Assembly: GCF_934295145.1 (NCBI RefSeq) | Contig: NZ_CAKRAS010000006.1 | Span: forward strand, 1-64,000 | Source of the DNA: an uncultured Eubacterium sp. | Lineage (GTDB): Bacteria; Bacillota; Clostridia; Lachnospirales; Lachnospiraceae | DNA length: 64,000 nucleotides | Reading direction: 5' to 3' | Shown here: in pieces, positions 35,296 to 44,905 of the stretch | Layout: the number at the start of each line of letters is the position of its first letter | Position numbering within the stretch: position 1 is the stretch's first letter | Notes under the pieces: model-generated | What the model was told of the DNA's origin: nothing | Database searches by the model: none | Seen by the model: only the letters and a program-made list of their open reading frames with translations | Program-made: the position numbers and the translations under genes

Positions 35296-36234
35296 TTAAA
35301 TTTCCGTAGAATTTCCGTTTTTCAGATTATTTTCTACTCTTCGATATAATTCTTTTGCTGCGTTATATCCCATCTTCTTCTGTCTGTGGTTTGCAGCGGC
35401 AGCCTCACAGATCACAGCCAGATTTCGGCCCGGACGGATTGGAATAGAATGGCACACGATATTGTTGCCAAGGATTTCTGCATATTCCTCTTCCAGCCCC
35501 AGACGGTCATATTCTTTGTCTTTCTTCCAGTCTTCCAGTTTGATGACCAGATCGATGGTCTGCGATTCCTTGACACATTCTACACCGAACAGAGTCTTTA
35601 CATCAATGATTCCGATACCTCGCAGTTCGATAAAATACCGCGTAATATCCGGCGATGTACCAACCAATGTATTGTTGTTGATCTTGCGGATTTCCACCAC
35701 ATCATCCGTAACGAGACGATGTCCACGGCGGATCAGTTCCAGGGCAGCCTCACTTTTTCCAATGCCGCTCTCGCCCATGATTAGAACACCTTCACCATAA
35801 ATATCAACCAGTACACCATGAATGGAAATACACGGTGCCAATTTTGCTGTCAGATAATAAATTGCCTCTGCAACCACATTCGATGTTGCATCCATAGATC
35901 CGAGAATTGGAACCCCCCGTTCTCCTGCAATCCGCAGTACTTCCTCATCCGGCTCATATCCCCTGCACATGATCACGCATGGCACGTTAAAGCCAAGAAG
36001 TTTGCGGTAACGATCGGTCTTCACCTCATCTCCCAATGTCTCCAGATATGATTTTTCTACCATCCCGATGACCTGAATCCGTTCCTCTGCAAAATGTTCA
36101 AAATAACCGGCCAGTTCCAATGCCGGACGGTTGATCTCAGATGTCGTGATCATTCGTTTTGACATATCCACACATGGGGTGAAGCACTTAAATTTCATCT
36201 TTTCTGCTAACTGTTGTACACTGACTCCCTGCAT
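35296..36234 (-). CDS. hprK: HPr kinase/phosphorylase
   Basis: This protein phosphorylates and dephosphorylates Ser46 of HPr to set carbon catabolite repression. Its 312 residues have an N-terminal ligand-like domain, then Walker A MGESGIGKSEAALEL and the family motif LVTDDVVEIRKI with ELRGIGIIDVKTLFG. The start MQGVSVQQL at 36234 has GGAG 8 nt upstream; the 18 extra codons before it are not needed. Confidence 0.96.
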   Translation of the reverse strand: MQGVSVQQLAEKMKFKCFTPCVDMSKRMITTSEINRPALELAGYFEHFAEERIQVIGMVEKSYLETLGDEVKTDRYRKLLGFNVPCVIMCRGYEPDEEVLRIAGERGVPILGSMDATSNVVAEAIYYLTAKLAPCISIHGVLVDIYGEGVLIMGESGIGKSEAALELIRRGHRLVTDDVVEIRKINNNTLVGTSPDITRYFIELRGIGIIDVKTLFGVECVKESQTIDLVIKLEDWKKDKEYDRLGLEEEYAEILGNNIVCHSIPIRPGRNLAVICEAAAANHRQKKMGYNAAKELYRRVENNLKNGNSTEI

Positions 36235-36323
36235 TCTATTTTCTCCGTTTCTGTAGTTATTGTAGTAACTATTACATACTTTTTTCACTTTCTGTGAACA
36301 GATACAATAAGTATACCACTTTT

Positions 36324-38201
36324 TTACTGCTTATGGAAGAATTGGTATACGGACTGCGCGGCTTTTTCATTCATGCCATCCACTTCCCTCAACTGTTCCA
36401 CCGACGCCCCTCGGATTTTCTCCAGCGACTGGAACTGCCGCATCAGTGCTTTTCTCCTCGTCTCACCGATATTCGGGATATCATCCAACACGGAATGCAC
36501 CTGCTGTTTGCTGCGCAACGAGCGGTGATACTCGATGGCAAAACGATGTGCTTCATCCTGGATACGAGTAATCAGGCGAAATCCTTCTGAATGCCGGTCA
36601 ATCGGGATTTCCTCATTATTAAAATACAGTCCGCGGGTTCTGTGGTGATCATCTTTTACCATTCCGCATACCGGAATCGCCAGTTTTAATTCATCCAGTA
36701 CTTCCAGTGCAATATTTACCTGACCTTTTCCACCATCCATCAGGATCAGATCCGGAAACTTGGTAAAACTGCCATATTCCTGCGCCAGATTTTTTTCTTT
36801 GTTCTGCGCCCGTTCTTCCATTCCATGGGTAAACCGCCGGGTCAGCACTTCCCGCATGGATGCGTAATCATCCGGTCCTGTCACTGTTTTTAACTTAAAT
36901 TTTCGATAATCGCTCCGGCACGGTTTTCCGCGTTCATACACAACCATAGATCCAACGGACTCAAAACCGTTGGTATTGGAAATATCGTAAGCTTCCATTC
37001 GTTTGACATAACCAAGATCCAGCAATTCTGCGATTTCCTTGACTGCTCCGATGGTCCGTCCTTCTTCCCGTCGGATCTTCTCCTTATCCTGGGTCAGCAC
37101 CATAACCGCATTCTGTTCTGCAAGTTCCACGAGTTTTTCCCGCTGTCCTTTTTTCGGCACACGGATATATACTTTCTGACCACGCTTTGCAGACAACCAT
37201 TCCGCCACTACTTCCGCGTCGTTAATCTCCATCGGAAGCATGATCTCCTTTGGCACAAAGGGCGTTCCCGCATAATACTGACTGATGAATGTAGACAATA
37301 CTTCTTTCTTCGTATCCTCGGCTCCAATGGTCACATGAAAATGCTCTCTGCCAATGAGTCTTCCCTCCCGGACAAAAAAGACCTGCACCACCGCATCCCG
37401 GTCATCCATGGCCAGCGCCAGAATATCACGATCTTCTCCGTCAAAACTGGTGATTTTCTGCTTCTGTGCCACCTGACGTACACTGGTCAACAAATCCCGA
37501 AATTCCATGGCTTTCTCAAATTCCAGCGCCTCCGATGCCGCCTGCATCTTCTCCTCAAGGTCTTTGATCACTGGTGCAAAATTACCGTTCAGCAGTTCCA
37601 TGGCTCCGCGGATCTGCAAGCGATAGTCTTCCTTTGAAGTATATCCCTGGCAGGGAGCCTGACACTGATGGATGTGATAATTCAGGCAGGGACGCTCTTT
37701 TCCGATATCTCTCGGAAGTGTCCGGTTGCAGGTACGGATCTGAAACAGTTTCTGTACCAGTTCAATGGTATCTTTCACCGCCCCGGCACTGGTGTACGGT
37801 CCGTAATACTTGGACTTGTCTTTTTTCATCTGTCTGGAAAACAGTACTCTCGGATAGGCTTCACCCAGCGTCACTTTGATATATGGATACGTTTTGTCAT
37901 CCTTCAACATCGTATTGTATTTTGGTCGATGCTCCTTGATCAGGTTACACTCCAGGACCAGCGCTTCCAGCTCGGAATCCGTCAGGATATATTCGAAATG
38001 GTCAATATGTGTGACCATCTTTTCAATTTTTGGTCCCTTATTCCGGCTCGTCTGAAAATACTGCCGCACCCGGTTGCGCAGACTGATGGCTTTTCCGATA
38101 TAAATGATGGCATCCCGGTCGTCATGCATGATGTAGACTCCTGGATGATCCGGCAGTTTTTTCAGTTCTTCTTGAATATCAAATAGTTTCTCTGTTCCCA
38201 T
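36324..38201 (-). CDS. uvrC: Excinuclease ABC subunit C
   Basis: This nucleotide excision repair nuclease has 625 residues. It shows the GIY-YIG domain (DHPGVYIMHDDRD, IIYIGKAISLRNRV) and the UVR motif (about 200-235). The C-terminal endonuclease domain (ILMDGGKGQVN) and helix-hairpin-helix pair (SVLDDIPNIGETRRKALM) follow. The ATG at 38201 is favoured; a TTG ten codons upstream is possible. The GAGG site is 13 nt away, so the start is less certain than the gene. Confidence 0.95.
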   Translation of the reverse strand: MGTEKLFDIQEELKKLPDHPGVYIMHDDRDAIIYIGKAISLRNRVRQYFQTSRNKGPKIEKMVTHIDHFEYILTDSELEALVLECNLIKEHRPKYNTMLKDDKTYPYIKVTLGEAYPRVLFSRQMKKDKSKYYGPYTSAGAVKDTIELVQKLFQIRTCNRTLPRDIGKERPCLNYHIHQCQAPCQGYTSKEDYRLQIRGAMELLNGNFAPVIKDLEEKMQAASEALEFEKAMEFRDLLTSVRQVAQKQKITSFDGEDRDILALAMDDRDAVVQVFFVREGRLIGREHFHVTIGAEDTKKEVLSTFISQYYAGTPFVPKEIMLPMEINDAEVVAEWLSAKRGQKVYIRVPKKGQREKLVELAEQNAVMVLTQDKEKIRREEGRTIGAVKEIAELLDLGYVKRMEAYDISNTNGFESVGSMVVYERGKPCRSDYRKFKLKTVTGPDDYASMREVLTRRFTHGMEERAQNKEKNLAQEYGSFTKFPDLILMDGGKGQVNIALEVLDELKLAIPVCGMVKDDHHRTRGLYFNNEEIPIDRHSEGFRLITRIQDEAHRFAIEYHRSLRSKQQVHSVLDDIPNIGETRRKALMRQFQSLEKIRGASVEQLREVDGMNEKAAQSVYQFFHKQ

Positions 38202-38229
38202 AAGTAGTTTCAATCCTCTTGAAATCCCC

Positions 38230-38271
38230 AAACGGTCAGGGCAGAAAATTTCTTCTCCACTCTGACCGTTT
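38230..38271 (-). other. Hairpin between ftsH and uvrC
   Basis: AAACGGTCAG (38230-38239) pairs with CTGACCGTTT (38262-38271). No good U-run follows on the minus strand, so termination would be partial. Confidence 0.5.
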
Positions 38272-38325
38272 CTGTCATATGATTACTATTTATCCCATAA
38301 TCGAACATTCGATTGCTTTTATGTT

Positions 38326-40311
38326 TTACTCTTCAAAAGCCTCATCCGGTGCAACCGGCTCATTTTCGGAAAATATTGTCTCATTTTCTGCCGTGTCAGC
38401 ATTCTGCGGCTCTTCCTGTGCAGATACCTCTTCTGCTTCCACATCGATCGGCTCTTTTCCTTCTGTCATCTCTTTGAAGATGTCCATAAATTCTTTACCT
38501 GTAATGGTCTCATGCTCATACAGATATCCTGCGATCCGCTCCAAAACTTCACGATGGCTTAACAGCATTTCTTTTGCTGTGTCGTATGCTTTCTGCAGCA
38601 TCACTTTTACAACTTCATCTACTTTTGCAATAGTCTCGTCACCACAGTTTGTCACTGCACGGCCATCCAAGTATCTGTTTTCCACAGATTCTACGCCCAT
38701 CAGGCCAAATTCCTCAGACATACCAAACTGTGTAACCATCGCGCGGGCAATTCTTGTTGCCATCTCGATATCGTTAGACGCGCCGGTTGTCACAGAATCA
38801 CACATAATTTCTTCTGCGGCACGGCCACCCATATAAGTAACCAGACGTGCTTCCAGCTCGGCTTTTGTCTCCAGATATTTCTCTTCCTCCGGCATCTGCA
38901 GCGTGTATCCCAGCGATCCCATAGTCCTCGGTACAATTGTAATCTTCTGTACCGGCTCTGCATCTTTCTGTAATGCAGTAACCAGTGCATGACCAACTTC
39001 ATGGTATGCAACCAGTCGTTTCTCTTTCGGTCCCATAATACGGTCTTTTTTCTCTTTACCTGCAATAACAACTTCTACAGACTCGAATAAATCTGCCTGC
39101 GTCACATACTGTCTGCCATTCTTAACTGCATTGATGGCTGCCTCATTGATCATATTTGCAAGATCGGAACCTACGCAGCCGGCAGTAGCCAATGCAATTG
39201 CTTCCAGATCTACGGAATCATCCATTTTTACGTCCTTGGAGTGTACACGAAGTGTCTCTACACGACCTTTCAGATCCGGTTTATCTACGATGATACGACG
39301 GTCAAAACGTCCTGGTCTTAAAAGTGCCTTATCCAGTACTTCCGGACGGTTGGTAGCCGCCAGGATCAGCAGACCTTTGGAAGTATCAAAACCATCCATC
39401 TCTGCCAGTAACTGGTTCAATGTCTGCTCACGTTCATCGTTTCCGCCGCCGTAATGGCTGTCACGGCTTTTACCGATAGCATCGATCTCATCGATAAAAA
39501 TAATACACGGAGCCTGCTTCTGTGCTTCTTTGAACAGGTCACGGACACGGGATGCGCCGACTCCGACAAACATCTCTACGAAATCAGAACCTGCCAGTGA
39601 GAAAAACGGTACGCCCGCCTCACCTGCGACTGCTTTTGCCAGTAATGTCTTACCGGTACCAGGAGGTCCTACTAATAATGCTCCCTTCGGCAGTTTTGCA
39701 CCAATAGCTGTATATTTCTGTGGATTATGCAGGAAATCGACTACCTCCTGCAGAGATTCCTTCGCCTCATCCTGTCCGGCTACATCCTTAAATGTAACGC
39801 CGGTGGATTTCTCCACATACATTTTTGCGTTGCTCTTTCCGACGCCCATGACGCCGCCTCCGCCGCCCATTTTTTTCATGGCAGCGCCAAGCAGGATCCA
39901 CACGATTGCGATTGGAATCACAAAGCTTAAAATCTGATAGATCCATGCCGATGTGGTCTGGTTTTTACCGGTATAATCAACTCCGTATTCATCCAGCATT
40001 TCATACATACGGTCATCTTTCAGATTGACGGTATAATATGTCACCTGATAAAGGCTTTTCTTATCCTCCACTGGTTGGATCTGGATCTCACTATTTGTAA
40101 TGACAACACTTTCTACCTGATGATTTTTTACCATATTCTGGAATTTGCTGTAGGTAATCTCCTGATTGGTGAGATTACCGATTCCATTGGTAATCATTGT
40201 GACAAGTAACAGAACTACAACTGTCGCGATCACAAACCAGAGCATATTCTGTCCGTTTCTGTGACCATTGTTGTTATTTCCGCCCCTGTTGTTTCCTCTG
40301 TTTTCGTCCAT
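38326..40311 (-). CDS. ftsH: ATP-dependent zinc metalloprotease FtsH
   Basis: This membrane-anchored AAA+ protease degrades misfolded or regulatory proteins. Its 661 residues show an Asn/Gly-rich N-terminus and membrane segments (about 25-45 and 125-145). Walker A is GPPGTGKTLLAKAVAGEAG, with SRH region later, and the protease motif HEVGH lies in LVAYHEVGHALV. The C-terminus is acidic and low complexity. The promoter lies at 40466-40494. Confidence 0.97.
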   Translation of the reverse strand: MDENRGNNRGGNNNNGHRNGQNMLWFVIATVVVLLLVTMITNGIGNLTNQEITYSKFQNMVKNHQVESVVITNSEIQIQPVEDKKSLYQVTYYTVNLKDDRMYEMLDEYGVDYTGKNQTTSAWIYQILSFVIPIAIVWILLGAAMKKMGGGGGVMGVGKSNAKMYVEKSTGVTFKDVAGQDEAKESLQEVVDFLHNPQKYTAIGAKLPKGALLVGPPGTGKTLLAKAVAGEAGVPFFSLAGSDFVEMFVGVGASRVRDLFKEAQKQAPCIIFIDEIDAIGKSRDSHYGGGNDEREQTLNQLLAEMDGFDTSKGLLILAATNRPEVLDKALLRPGRFDRRIIVDKPDLKGRVETLRVHSKDVKMDDSVDLEAIALATAGCVGSDLANMINEAAINAVKNGRQYVTQADLFESVEVVIAGKEKKDRIMGPKEKRLVAYHEVGHALVTALQKDAEPVQKITIVPRTMGSLGYTLQMPEEEKYLETKAELEARLVTYMGGRAAEEIMCDSVTTGASNDIEMATRIARAMVTQFGMSEEFGLMGVESVENRYLDGRAVTNCGDETIAKVDEVVKVMLQKAYDTAKEMLLSHREVLERIAGYLYEHETITGKEFMDIFKEMTEGKEPIDVEAEEVSAQEEPQNADTAENETIFSENEPVAPDEAFEE

Positions 40312-40415
40312 AATGCTGATCTCTCATTCCTGTGCATCGTTTCAGTCAACTCAAAATCGCTTTACCTTTCACGACTGTCCAGATACACAATCCTTTCTCT
40401 TGGTTTCCCCTATGT

Positions 40416-40494
40416 CAGATTTATCGTCTGCATTTGTGCAGTCTGTACTAAATCTGCATTGTTTTATTATATGGTTATTTTGTATAGAAATCAA
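40416..40494 (-). promoter_or_regulatory. Promoter and structured leader of ftsH
   Basis: On the minus strand TTGATT (40489-40494) and TATAAT (40466-40471) are 17 nt apart. The leader then forms a nested hairpin: CAGATTTA (40416-40423) pairs with TAAATCTG (40449-40456), around an inner CTGCA/TGCAG stem. About 105 nt of mostly unstructured leader follow. The other part of the 40312-40682 gap holds the pyrG terminator and no gene. Confidence 0.6.
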
Positions 40495-40545
40495 TAATCT
40501 AATCGTGAACTTTTCCTGATTTTTATAAAATCTTTATAAAAGAAA

Positions 40546-40572
40546 CCCCGGATGCAGCAGTGTCATCCGGGG
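40546..40572 (-). terminator. Terminator downstream of pyrG
   Basis: CCCCGGATG (40546-40554) pairs with CATCCGGGG (40564-40572), and TTTCTTTTA follows on the minus strand. Another hairpin, GAATTGT/ACAATTC near 40651-40682, lies just after the pyrG stop. Confidence 0.75.
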
Positions 40573-40682
40573 GAAACTCCTGTTTTTACGATTACAGGAT
40601 TATTCTTTTCTATTCTTATTTGTGATGTTGGGGGGCAATAGATGCCTTACGAATTGTTCCGTACTTCGTACTCCCACAATTC

Positions 40683-42290
40683 TTATTTATTTTTGTATTC
40701 AATAGCAGCTTCCACAAAGCCTTTGAATATCGGATGTGGACGGTTCGGTCTGGATTTCAGCTCCGGATGTGCCTGAGTAGCTACAAACCACGGATGTGCC
40801 GGAATCTCGATCATCTCTACGATTCTTCCATCCGGTGAAAGACCGCTGAGCTTCATTCCGTGCTCTGTCAGGATTGCGCGGTAATCATTGTTAACCTCGT
40901 AACGATGACGATGACGCTCGTGGATTGTCTCTGTGCCGTATAACTCATATGCTTTGCTGTCTTTTGCAAGGACACAAGGATAAGAGCCAAGACGCAGGGT
41001 ACCACCGATATCCTCCACGCCGTTCTGATCCGGCATCAATGCGATCACCGGTGCGCTTGTGTTCGGATCCAGCTCGATACTGTGTGCATCTTCCAGTCCG
41101 CAGATATGACGTGCATACTCAACGATGGAAAGCTGCATACCCAGGCAAAGGCCAAGGAACGGTACTTCATGCTCTCTTGCGTATTTGATAGCTGTGATCT
41201 TTCCGTCAATTCCACGGTCACCAAATCCACCCGGAACAAGGATTCCCTGTACACTGCCGAGAACTTCGTCTACGTTCTCCTCGTTCAGTTCCTCAGAATC
41301 TACCCATTTGATATTTACTGTGGCATGCTGGAAAATTCCACCATGTTTTAATGCCTCTACAACGGAAATATAGGCATCATGTAACTGGATATATTTTCCA
41401 ACCAGTGCAATCTCCACCTCTTTATTCGGATTACGCAGTGCCTGTACCATATCGATCCAGTCTGTCAGATCCGGTTCCGGACAATCCAGTTTCAGGCATT
41501 CACATGCAACCTGTGCCAGATTTTCTTTCTCCATTGCAAGCGGAGCTTCATATAAATATTCTACATCCAGGTTCTGCAGTACGCATTTTTTCGGTACGTT
41601 ACAGAATAATGCGATCTTGTCACGAATCTGACGATCCAGCTCATGCTCGGTACGGCATACGATGATGTCCGGCTGAATTCCCATTCCCTGTAACTCTTTT
41701 ACGCTTGCCTGGGTCGGTTTTGTCTTTAATTCGCCGGAAGCAGACAAATACGGGATCAGTGTTACATGGATCAGGATTGCATTCTCATGTCCAACTTCAT
41801 GCTGGAACTGGCGAATAGCCTCAAGGAACGGCTGGCTCTCGATATCACCAACGGTTCCACCAACCTCGATGATGGCGATCTGTGTCTCTTCTGTTGTAAA
41901 ATCACGGAAGAAACGGCTCTTGATCTCATTTGTGATGTGTGGGATTACCTGTACAGTTCCTCCGCCATAATCACCACGGCGCTCTTTCTGCAATACGGAC
42001 CAGTATACCTTTCCGGTTGTTACGTTTGAGCTCTTGCTCAGGTTTTCGTCGATAAAACGCTCGTAATGTCCCAGATCCAAGTCTGTTTCAGCACCATCCT
42101 CGGTAACGAAAACCTCACCGTGCTGAATTGGATTCATAGTTCCCGGATCAATGTTGATATATGGGTCAAATTTCTGCATGGTCACTTTGTATCCGCGTGC
42201 TTTTAACAGACGGCCAAGTGATGCGGCAGTGATTCCCTTTCCAAGTCCGGATACTACTCCGCCGGTAACAAATACGTATTTTACTGCCAT
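40683..42290 (-). CDS. pyrG: CTP synthase
   Basis: This enzyme makes CTP from UTP with glutamine and ATP. Its 535 residues have the synthetase domain (KYVFVTGGVVSGLGKGI, then EDGAETDLDLGHYERF) and a class I glutamine amidotransferase domain with Cys in PFLGLCLGMQL. AGGAGG precedes the ATG. The 210-nt upstream region has a TATAAT box but no clear -35 match and no obvious attenuator. Confidence 0.97.
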   Translation of the reverse strand: MAVKYVFVTGGVVSGLGKGITAASLGRLLKARGYKVTMQKFDPYINIDPGTMNPIQHGEVFVTEDGAETDLDLGHYERFIDENLSKSSNVTTGKVYWSVLQKERRGDYGGGTVQVIPHITNEIKSRFFRDFTTEETQIAIIEVGGTVGDIESQPFLEAIRQFQHEVGHENAILIHVTLIPYLSASGELKTKPTQASVKELQGMGIQPDIIVCRTEHELDRQIRDKIALFCNVPKKCVLQNLDVEYLYEAPLAMEKENLAQVACECLKLDCPEPDLTDWIDMVQALRNPNKEVEIALVGKYIQLHDAYISVVEALKHGGIFQHATVNIKWVDSEELNEENVDEVLGSVQGILVPGGFGDRGIDGKITAIKYAREHEVPFLGLCLGMQLSIVEYARHICGLEDAHSIELDPNTSAPVIALMPDQNGVEDIGGTLRLGSYPCVLAKDSKAYELYGTETIHERHRHRYEVNNDYRAILTEHGMKLSGLSPDGRIVEMIEIPAHPWFVATQAHPELKSRPNRPHPIFKGFVEAAIEYKNK

Positions 42291-42503
42291 TGTTTCTTCC
42301 TCCTGTGTTTATTTTATCTCCCCAAATGGGTTTTATTCTGCTTCATTCACTGTAATTTTGTTCAAAATCACTGTACTTTCCTGTAAAGTGTTTTATCCCA
42401 GGCTGAATTTGGACACAGTCTGAGATGAAATTACATACAGATTTTATTATACAACCTCTGACGACAGAAATCTACTTTTTTTTCATTGATCAATGACTTT
42501 TTT

Positions 42504-43433
42504 TCAGGCGAAGGCAATCATCATGATCAGTGGAACCGTAATCACGCTGAATAAGGTTGTCATAAATACAGAACGACCGGCGCCCGTTGTATTTGTTCCA
42601 TACTGTTCCGTGATCATAGACTGTGCTGAGGAAACCGGAAGTGCTGCAGTCAGAATCAGCACATTTTCTAAGGTCTCATCCAGATGTACCGGCAGAATCC
42701 GTATCAGTCCCAGAATTAATAACGGAAAAATCAGCAACCTGGTTGCAGTCAGAATCAGCATCTTTTTATCCTGAAAAACAGCTTTCACCGGCAGCCTTGA
42801 AATGGATAATCCGACTACCAGCATGGAAAGACCACTTGTAATATTTGACAAATATGCCAAAAGCTGGCTCAGAATATCCGGGAGTTGAATCTGTAAAACA
42901 CATACCAGAAGTCCAAGTACTACCGCTATATTAATATTATTCAACACCATTTTACGAAAGTTCAGCTTCTCTTTAATTGGGTATTTCCATGTCAGAAGCT
43001 TGATTCCAACAGAAAAAATCAGAAAATTTCCAACTACATTGCCAAGTGCCATCAGGAACATGCCCTTCCCGTCAAACACAGACAGTGCCAGAGGAATTCC
43101 CATAAATCCATTATTCGAAAACAGCATACAGTAAATCCATACCCCCTGATCCAGATCCTGTACTTTTGCTACACGCACAAGAATCAATCCAACTACCAGG
43201 GCACACAAATGTAACGCAATAATAGAAACAAAAGTCTGGACTCCGTATGCGACCAGCTGCGATCTGTCCTGCTCAATAATAGAGCAGAATACGGTCACCG
43301 GCATGGTCACTTTTAAAACCAGATTTGAAAAGTCAGGTATACTTTCTTTATGAATAATATTTCTTTTTCCCAGTATAAACCCCAGCACGATCAATGCAAA
43401 CAGCAAAAACACACTGGTAGCAACAACGGACAT
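42504..43433 (-). CDS. AEC family transporter (auxin efflux carrier type)
   Basis: This 309-residue membrane protein has about ten segments in two halves (starting LFALIVLGFILGKRNIIH, second half GLSMLVVGLSISRLPVKAVF), as in AEC carriers related to malate permease. The substrate is unknown, probably a small organic acid. GAGGAACC precedes the ATG. It is upstream of pyrG and downstream of the large inverted repeat at 43482-43548. Confidence 0.88.
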   Translation of the reverse strand: MSVVATSVFLLFALIVLGFILGKRNIIHKESIPDFSNLVLKVTMPVTVFCSIIEQDRSQLVAYGVQTFVSIIALHLCALVVGLILVRVAKVQDLDQGVWIYCMLFSNNGFMGIPLALSVFDGKGMFLMALGNVVGNFLIFSVGIKLLTWKYPIKEKLNFRKMVLNNINIAVVLGLLVCVLQIQLPDILSQLLAYLSNITSGLSMLVVGLSISRLPVKAVFQDKKMLILTATRLLIFPLLILGLIRILPVHLDETLENVLILTAALPVSSAQSMITEQYGTNTTGAGRSVFMTTLFSVITVPLIMMIAFA

Positions 43434-43481
43434 AATGGTTCCTCTTTTCTTGTGTGATAGTTATATATTTTAGTTTTATGA

Positions 43482-43548
43482 GCCAGGGGATCAGAAAATA
43501 ATACCGCTCGCTGAGACGCATGCTTGTATTATTTTCTGATCCCCTGGC
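43482..43548. repeat. Perfect 22-bp inverted repeat
   Basis: Arms 43482-43503 and 43527-43548 (core GGGGATCAGAAAATAATA) pair perfectly around a 23-nt interior with GCTGAGACGCATGC. There is no U-run on the minus strand. The interior resembles that of the hairpin at 8527-8589. Confidence 0.7.
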
Positions 43549-43552
43549 TTAT

Positions 43553-43783
43553 TTACTCGTCAAACTCCACAATAACATAATAGCCTTTTGGGGTTTCTTT
43601 TACTTCTACAACAGTTCCTTCGCGGGATTTCAGTCGTTCACGAAATTCGTAGTTCGCAGACATGGCGTAAGCCTTGCCCAGTGTATAATACCAGGAGTTT
43701 GGCAGTTTGCTCTCTGTCACAGGAAGGACATTGCCCACTTCCAGCAGTCCTGTCCGCTCCATTTTAAATTCCATTCTTCGCAT
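43553..43783 (-). CDS. Small conserved-looking protein of unknown function
   Basis: This 76-residue protein is not recognised. It reads like a folded small protein: VVEVKETPKGYYVIVEFDE near the end suggests beta strands, with a SWYYTLGKAYAMS helix in the middle. It has no membrane segment or cysteine. It starts 5 nt after the DUF308 gene stop, so it is likely co-transcribed. An inner ATG at codon 4 is also possible. Confidence 0.7.
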   Translation of the reverse strand: MRRMEFKMERTGLLEVGNVLPVTESKLPNSWYYTLGKAYAMSANYEFRERLKSREGTVVEVKETPKGYYVIVEFDE

Positions 43784-43788
43784 AATTC

Positions 43789-44379
43789 CTAGTCTTCTTC
43801 CTTGTAATCCACGTCAATGATATCATCTTCCGGATTGTGATAACGTTTGTATGCTCTGCCGGCGCGGCCGTTCAGCCACAGTCCGCTGACGCCGTCATAG
43901 ATCAGGATAATACCAACTGCCATCATACCGATCTTCAGTGCCAGCCAGGTATGGAGCATCAGGATCACACCAATGATAATGGTTGCGATTGCTACCAGAA
44001 GACCAAGCCACCAGCGCGGGCTGTTACCTTTTTTTACTTCCAGACAGAATACCAGATCTTTGAAACCGTGATATGCCAGCATGACACCGATCAGGATTGG
44101 GATCAGTGATACAAAAACCCCCGGTCTTGCCAGGATCCAGATGCCGATAACTACGCAGACAACCGCCGGAAGCATCCGTACAGAACGTCCCAGCATTTCC
44201 TGAATACGGATTCCCTGGATCAGCAGCACGATTCCTGCTACTAATAATACAAAACCTGCAATACGGCACAGGGTGACAAGGATCGTTCCCGGCCAGATAC
44301 AGAACATCACACCAAATATGATACAGATAATGGATGTGACCATAGATTCTTTTTTGATTTTTTGAAATAATTCAGACAT
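43789..44379 (-). CDS. DUF308 (HdeD-like) membrane protein
   Basis: This 196-residue protein has six membrane segments in three pairs with the repeated pattern G-x(2)-L-x-W-P or G-I-x-I-L, as in the HdeD/DUF308 family. A charged cytoplasmic tail ends DVDYKEED. The function is unknown. AAAGGAG precedes the ATG. Confidence 0.82.
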   Translation of the reverse strand: MSELFQKIKKESMVTSIICIIFGVMFCIWPGTILVTLCRIAGFVLLVAGIVLLIQGIRIQEMLGRSVRMLPAVVCVVIGIWILARPGVFVSLIPILIGVMLAYHGFKDLVFCLEVKKGNSPRWWLGLLVAIATIIIGVILMLHTWLALKIGMMAVGIILIYDGVSGLWLNGRAGRAYKRYHNPEDDIIDVDYKEED

Positions 44380-44400
44380 TTTATACTCCTTTCTTGCAGG

Positions 44401-44880
44401 CTATTCTGCCTGAATATCAGAAAGCTGCGCATTTGTCACATTGACCAGATCCTGTGGACTCATTTTCAGGGTAAGTCCAATTCGTCCTCCGCTGACATAG
44501 ATTTCCTCAAAGTTTTTTGCACTCTCGTCAATCACTGTCGGGAACAGTTTTTTCATTCCCAATGGGGAGCAGCCGCCCCGCACGTACCCGGTGATTTTTG
44601 TAATATCTTTCACATGGATCATTTCCACAGATTTTTCACCAACGGAACGTGCTGCCTTTTTCAGGTCTACCTCACATGCGATTGGAATTACAAACACATA
44701 GTACTGCTTGCTTTTGCCCTGCATGACCAGTGTCTTATAGGATGCATCCACTGGTGCGCCGGTGATCTCGGCACAGTGCATGCCATCAATAAATTCGTCT
44801 ACTTCGTAAGTCAGTGCCTCGTATGGAATTTTCTTTTTATCCAGCATACGCATGGCATTTGTTTTTGCTTCTTTTCCCAA
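44401..44880 (-). CDS. ybaK: YbaK/EbsC family Cys-tRNA(Pro) deacylase
   Basis: This trans-editing enzyme removes Cys or other wrong residues from tRNA-Pro. It has 159 residues with the conserved YKTLVMQGKSKQYYVFVIP and GYVRGGCSPLGMKKLFPTV segments. The start was placed at TTG 44880 with GAAGGA 6 nt upstream, since the conserved part begins TNAMRMLDKKK soon after; an extended frame would overlap the RND gene end. Confidence 0.9.
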   Translation of the reverse strand: MGKEAKTNAMRMLDKKKIPYEALTYEVDEFIDGMHCAEITGAPVDASYKTLVMQGKSKQYYVFVIPIACEVDLKKAARSVGEKSVEMIHVKDITKITGYVRGGCSPLGMKKLFPTVIDESAKNFEEIYVSGGRIGLTLKMSPQDLVNVTNAQLSDIQAE

Positions 44881-44905
44881 ATCAATTCCTTCTTTCAAAT
44901 CCGAT

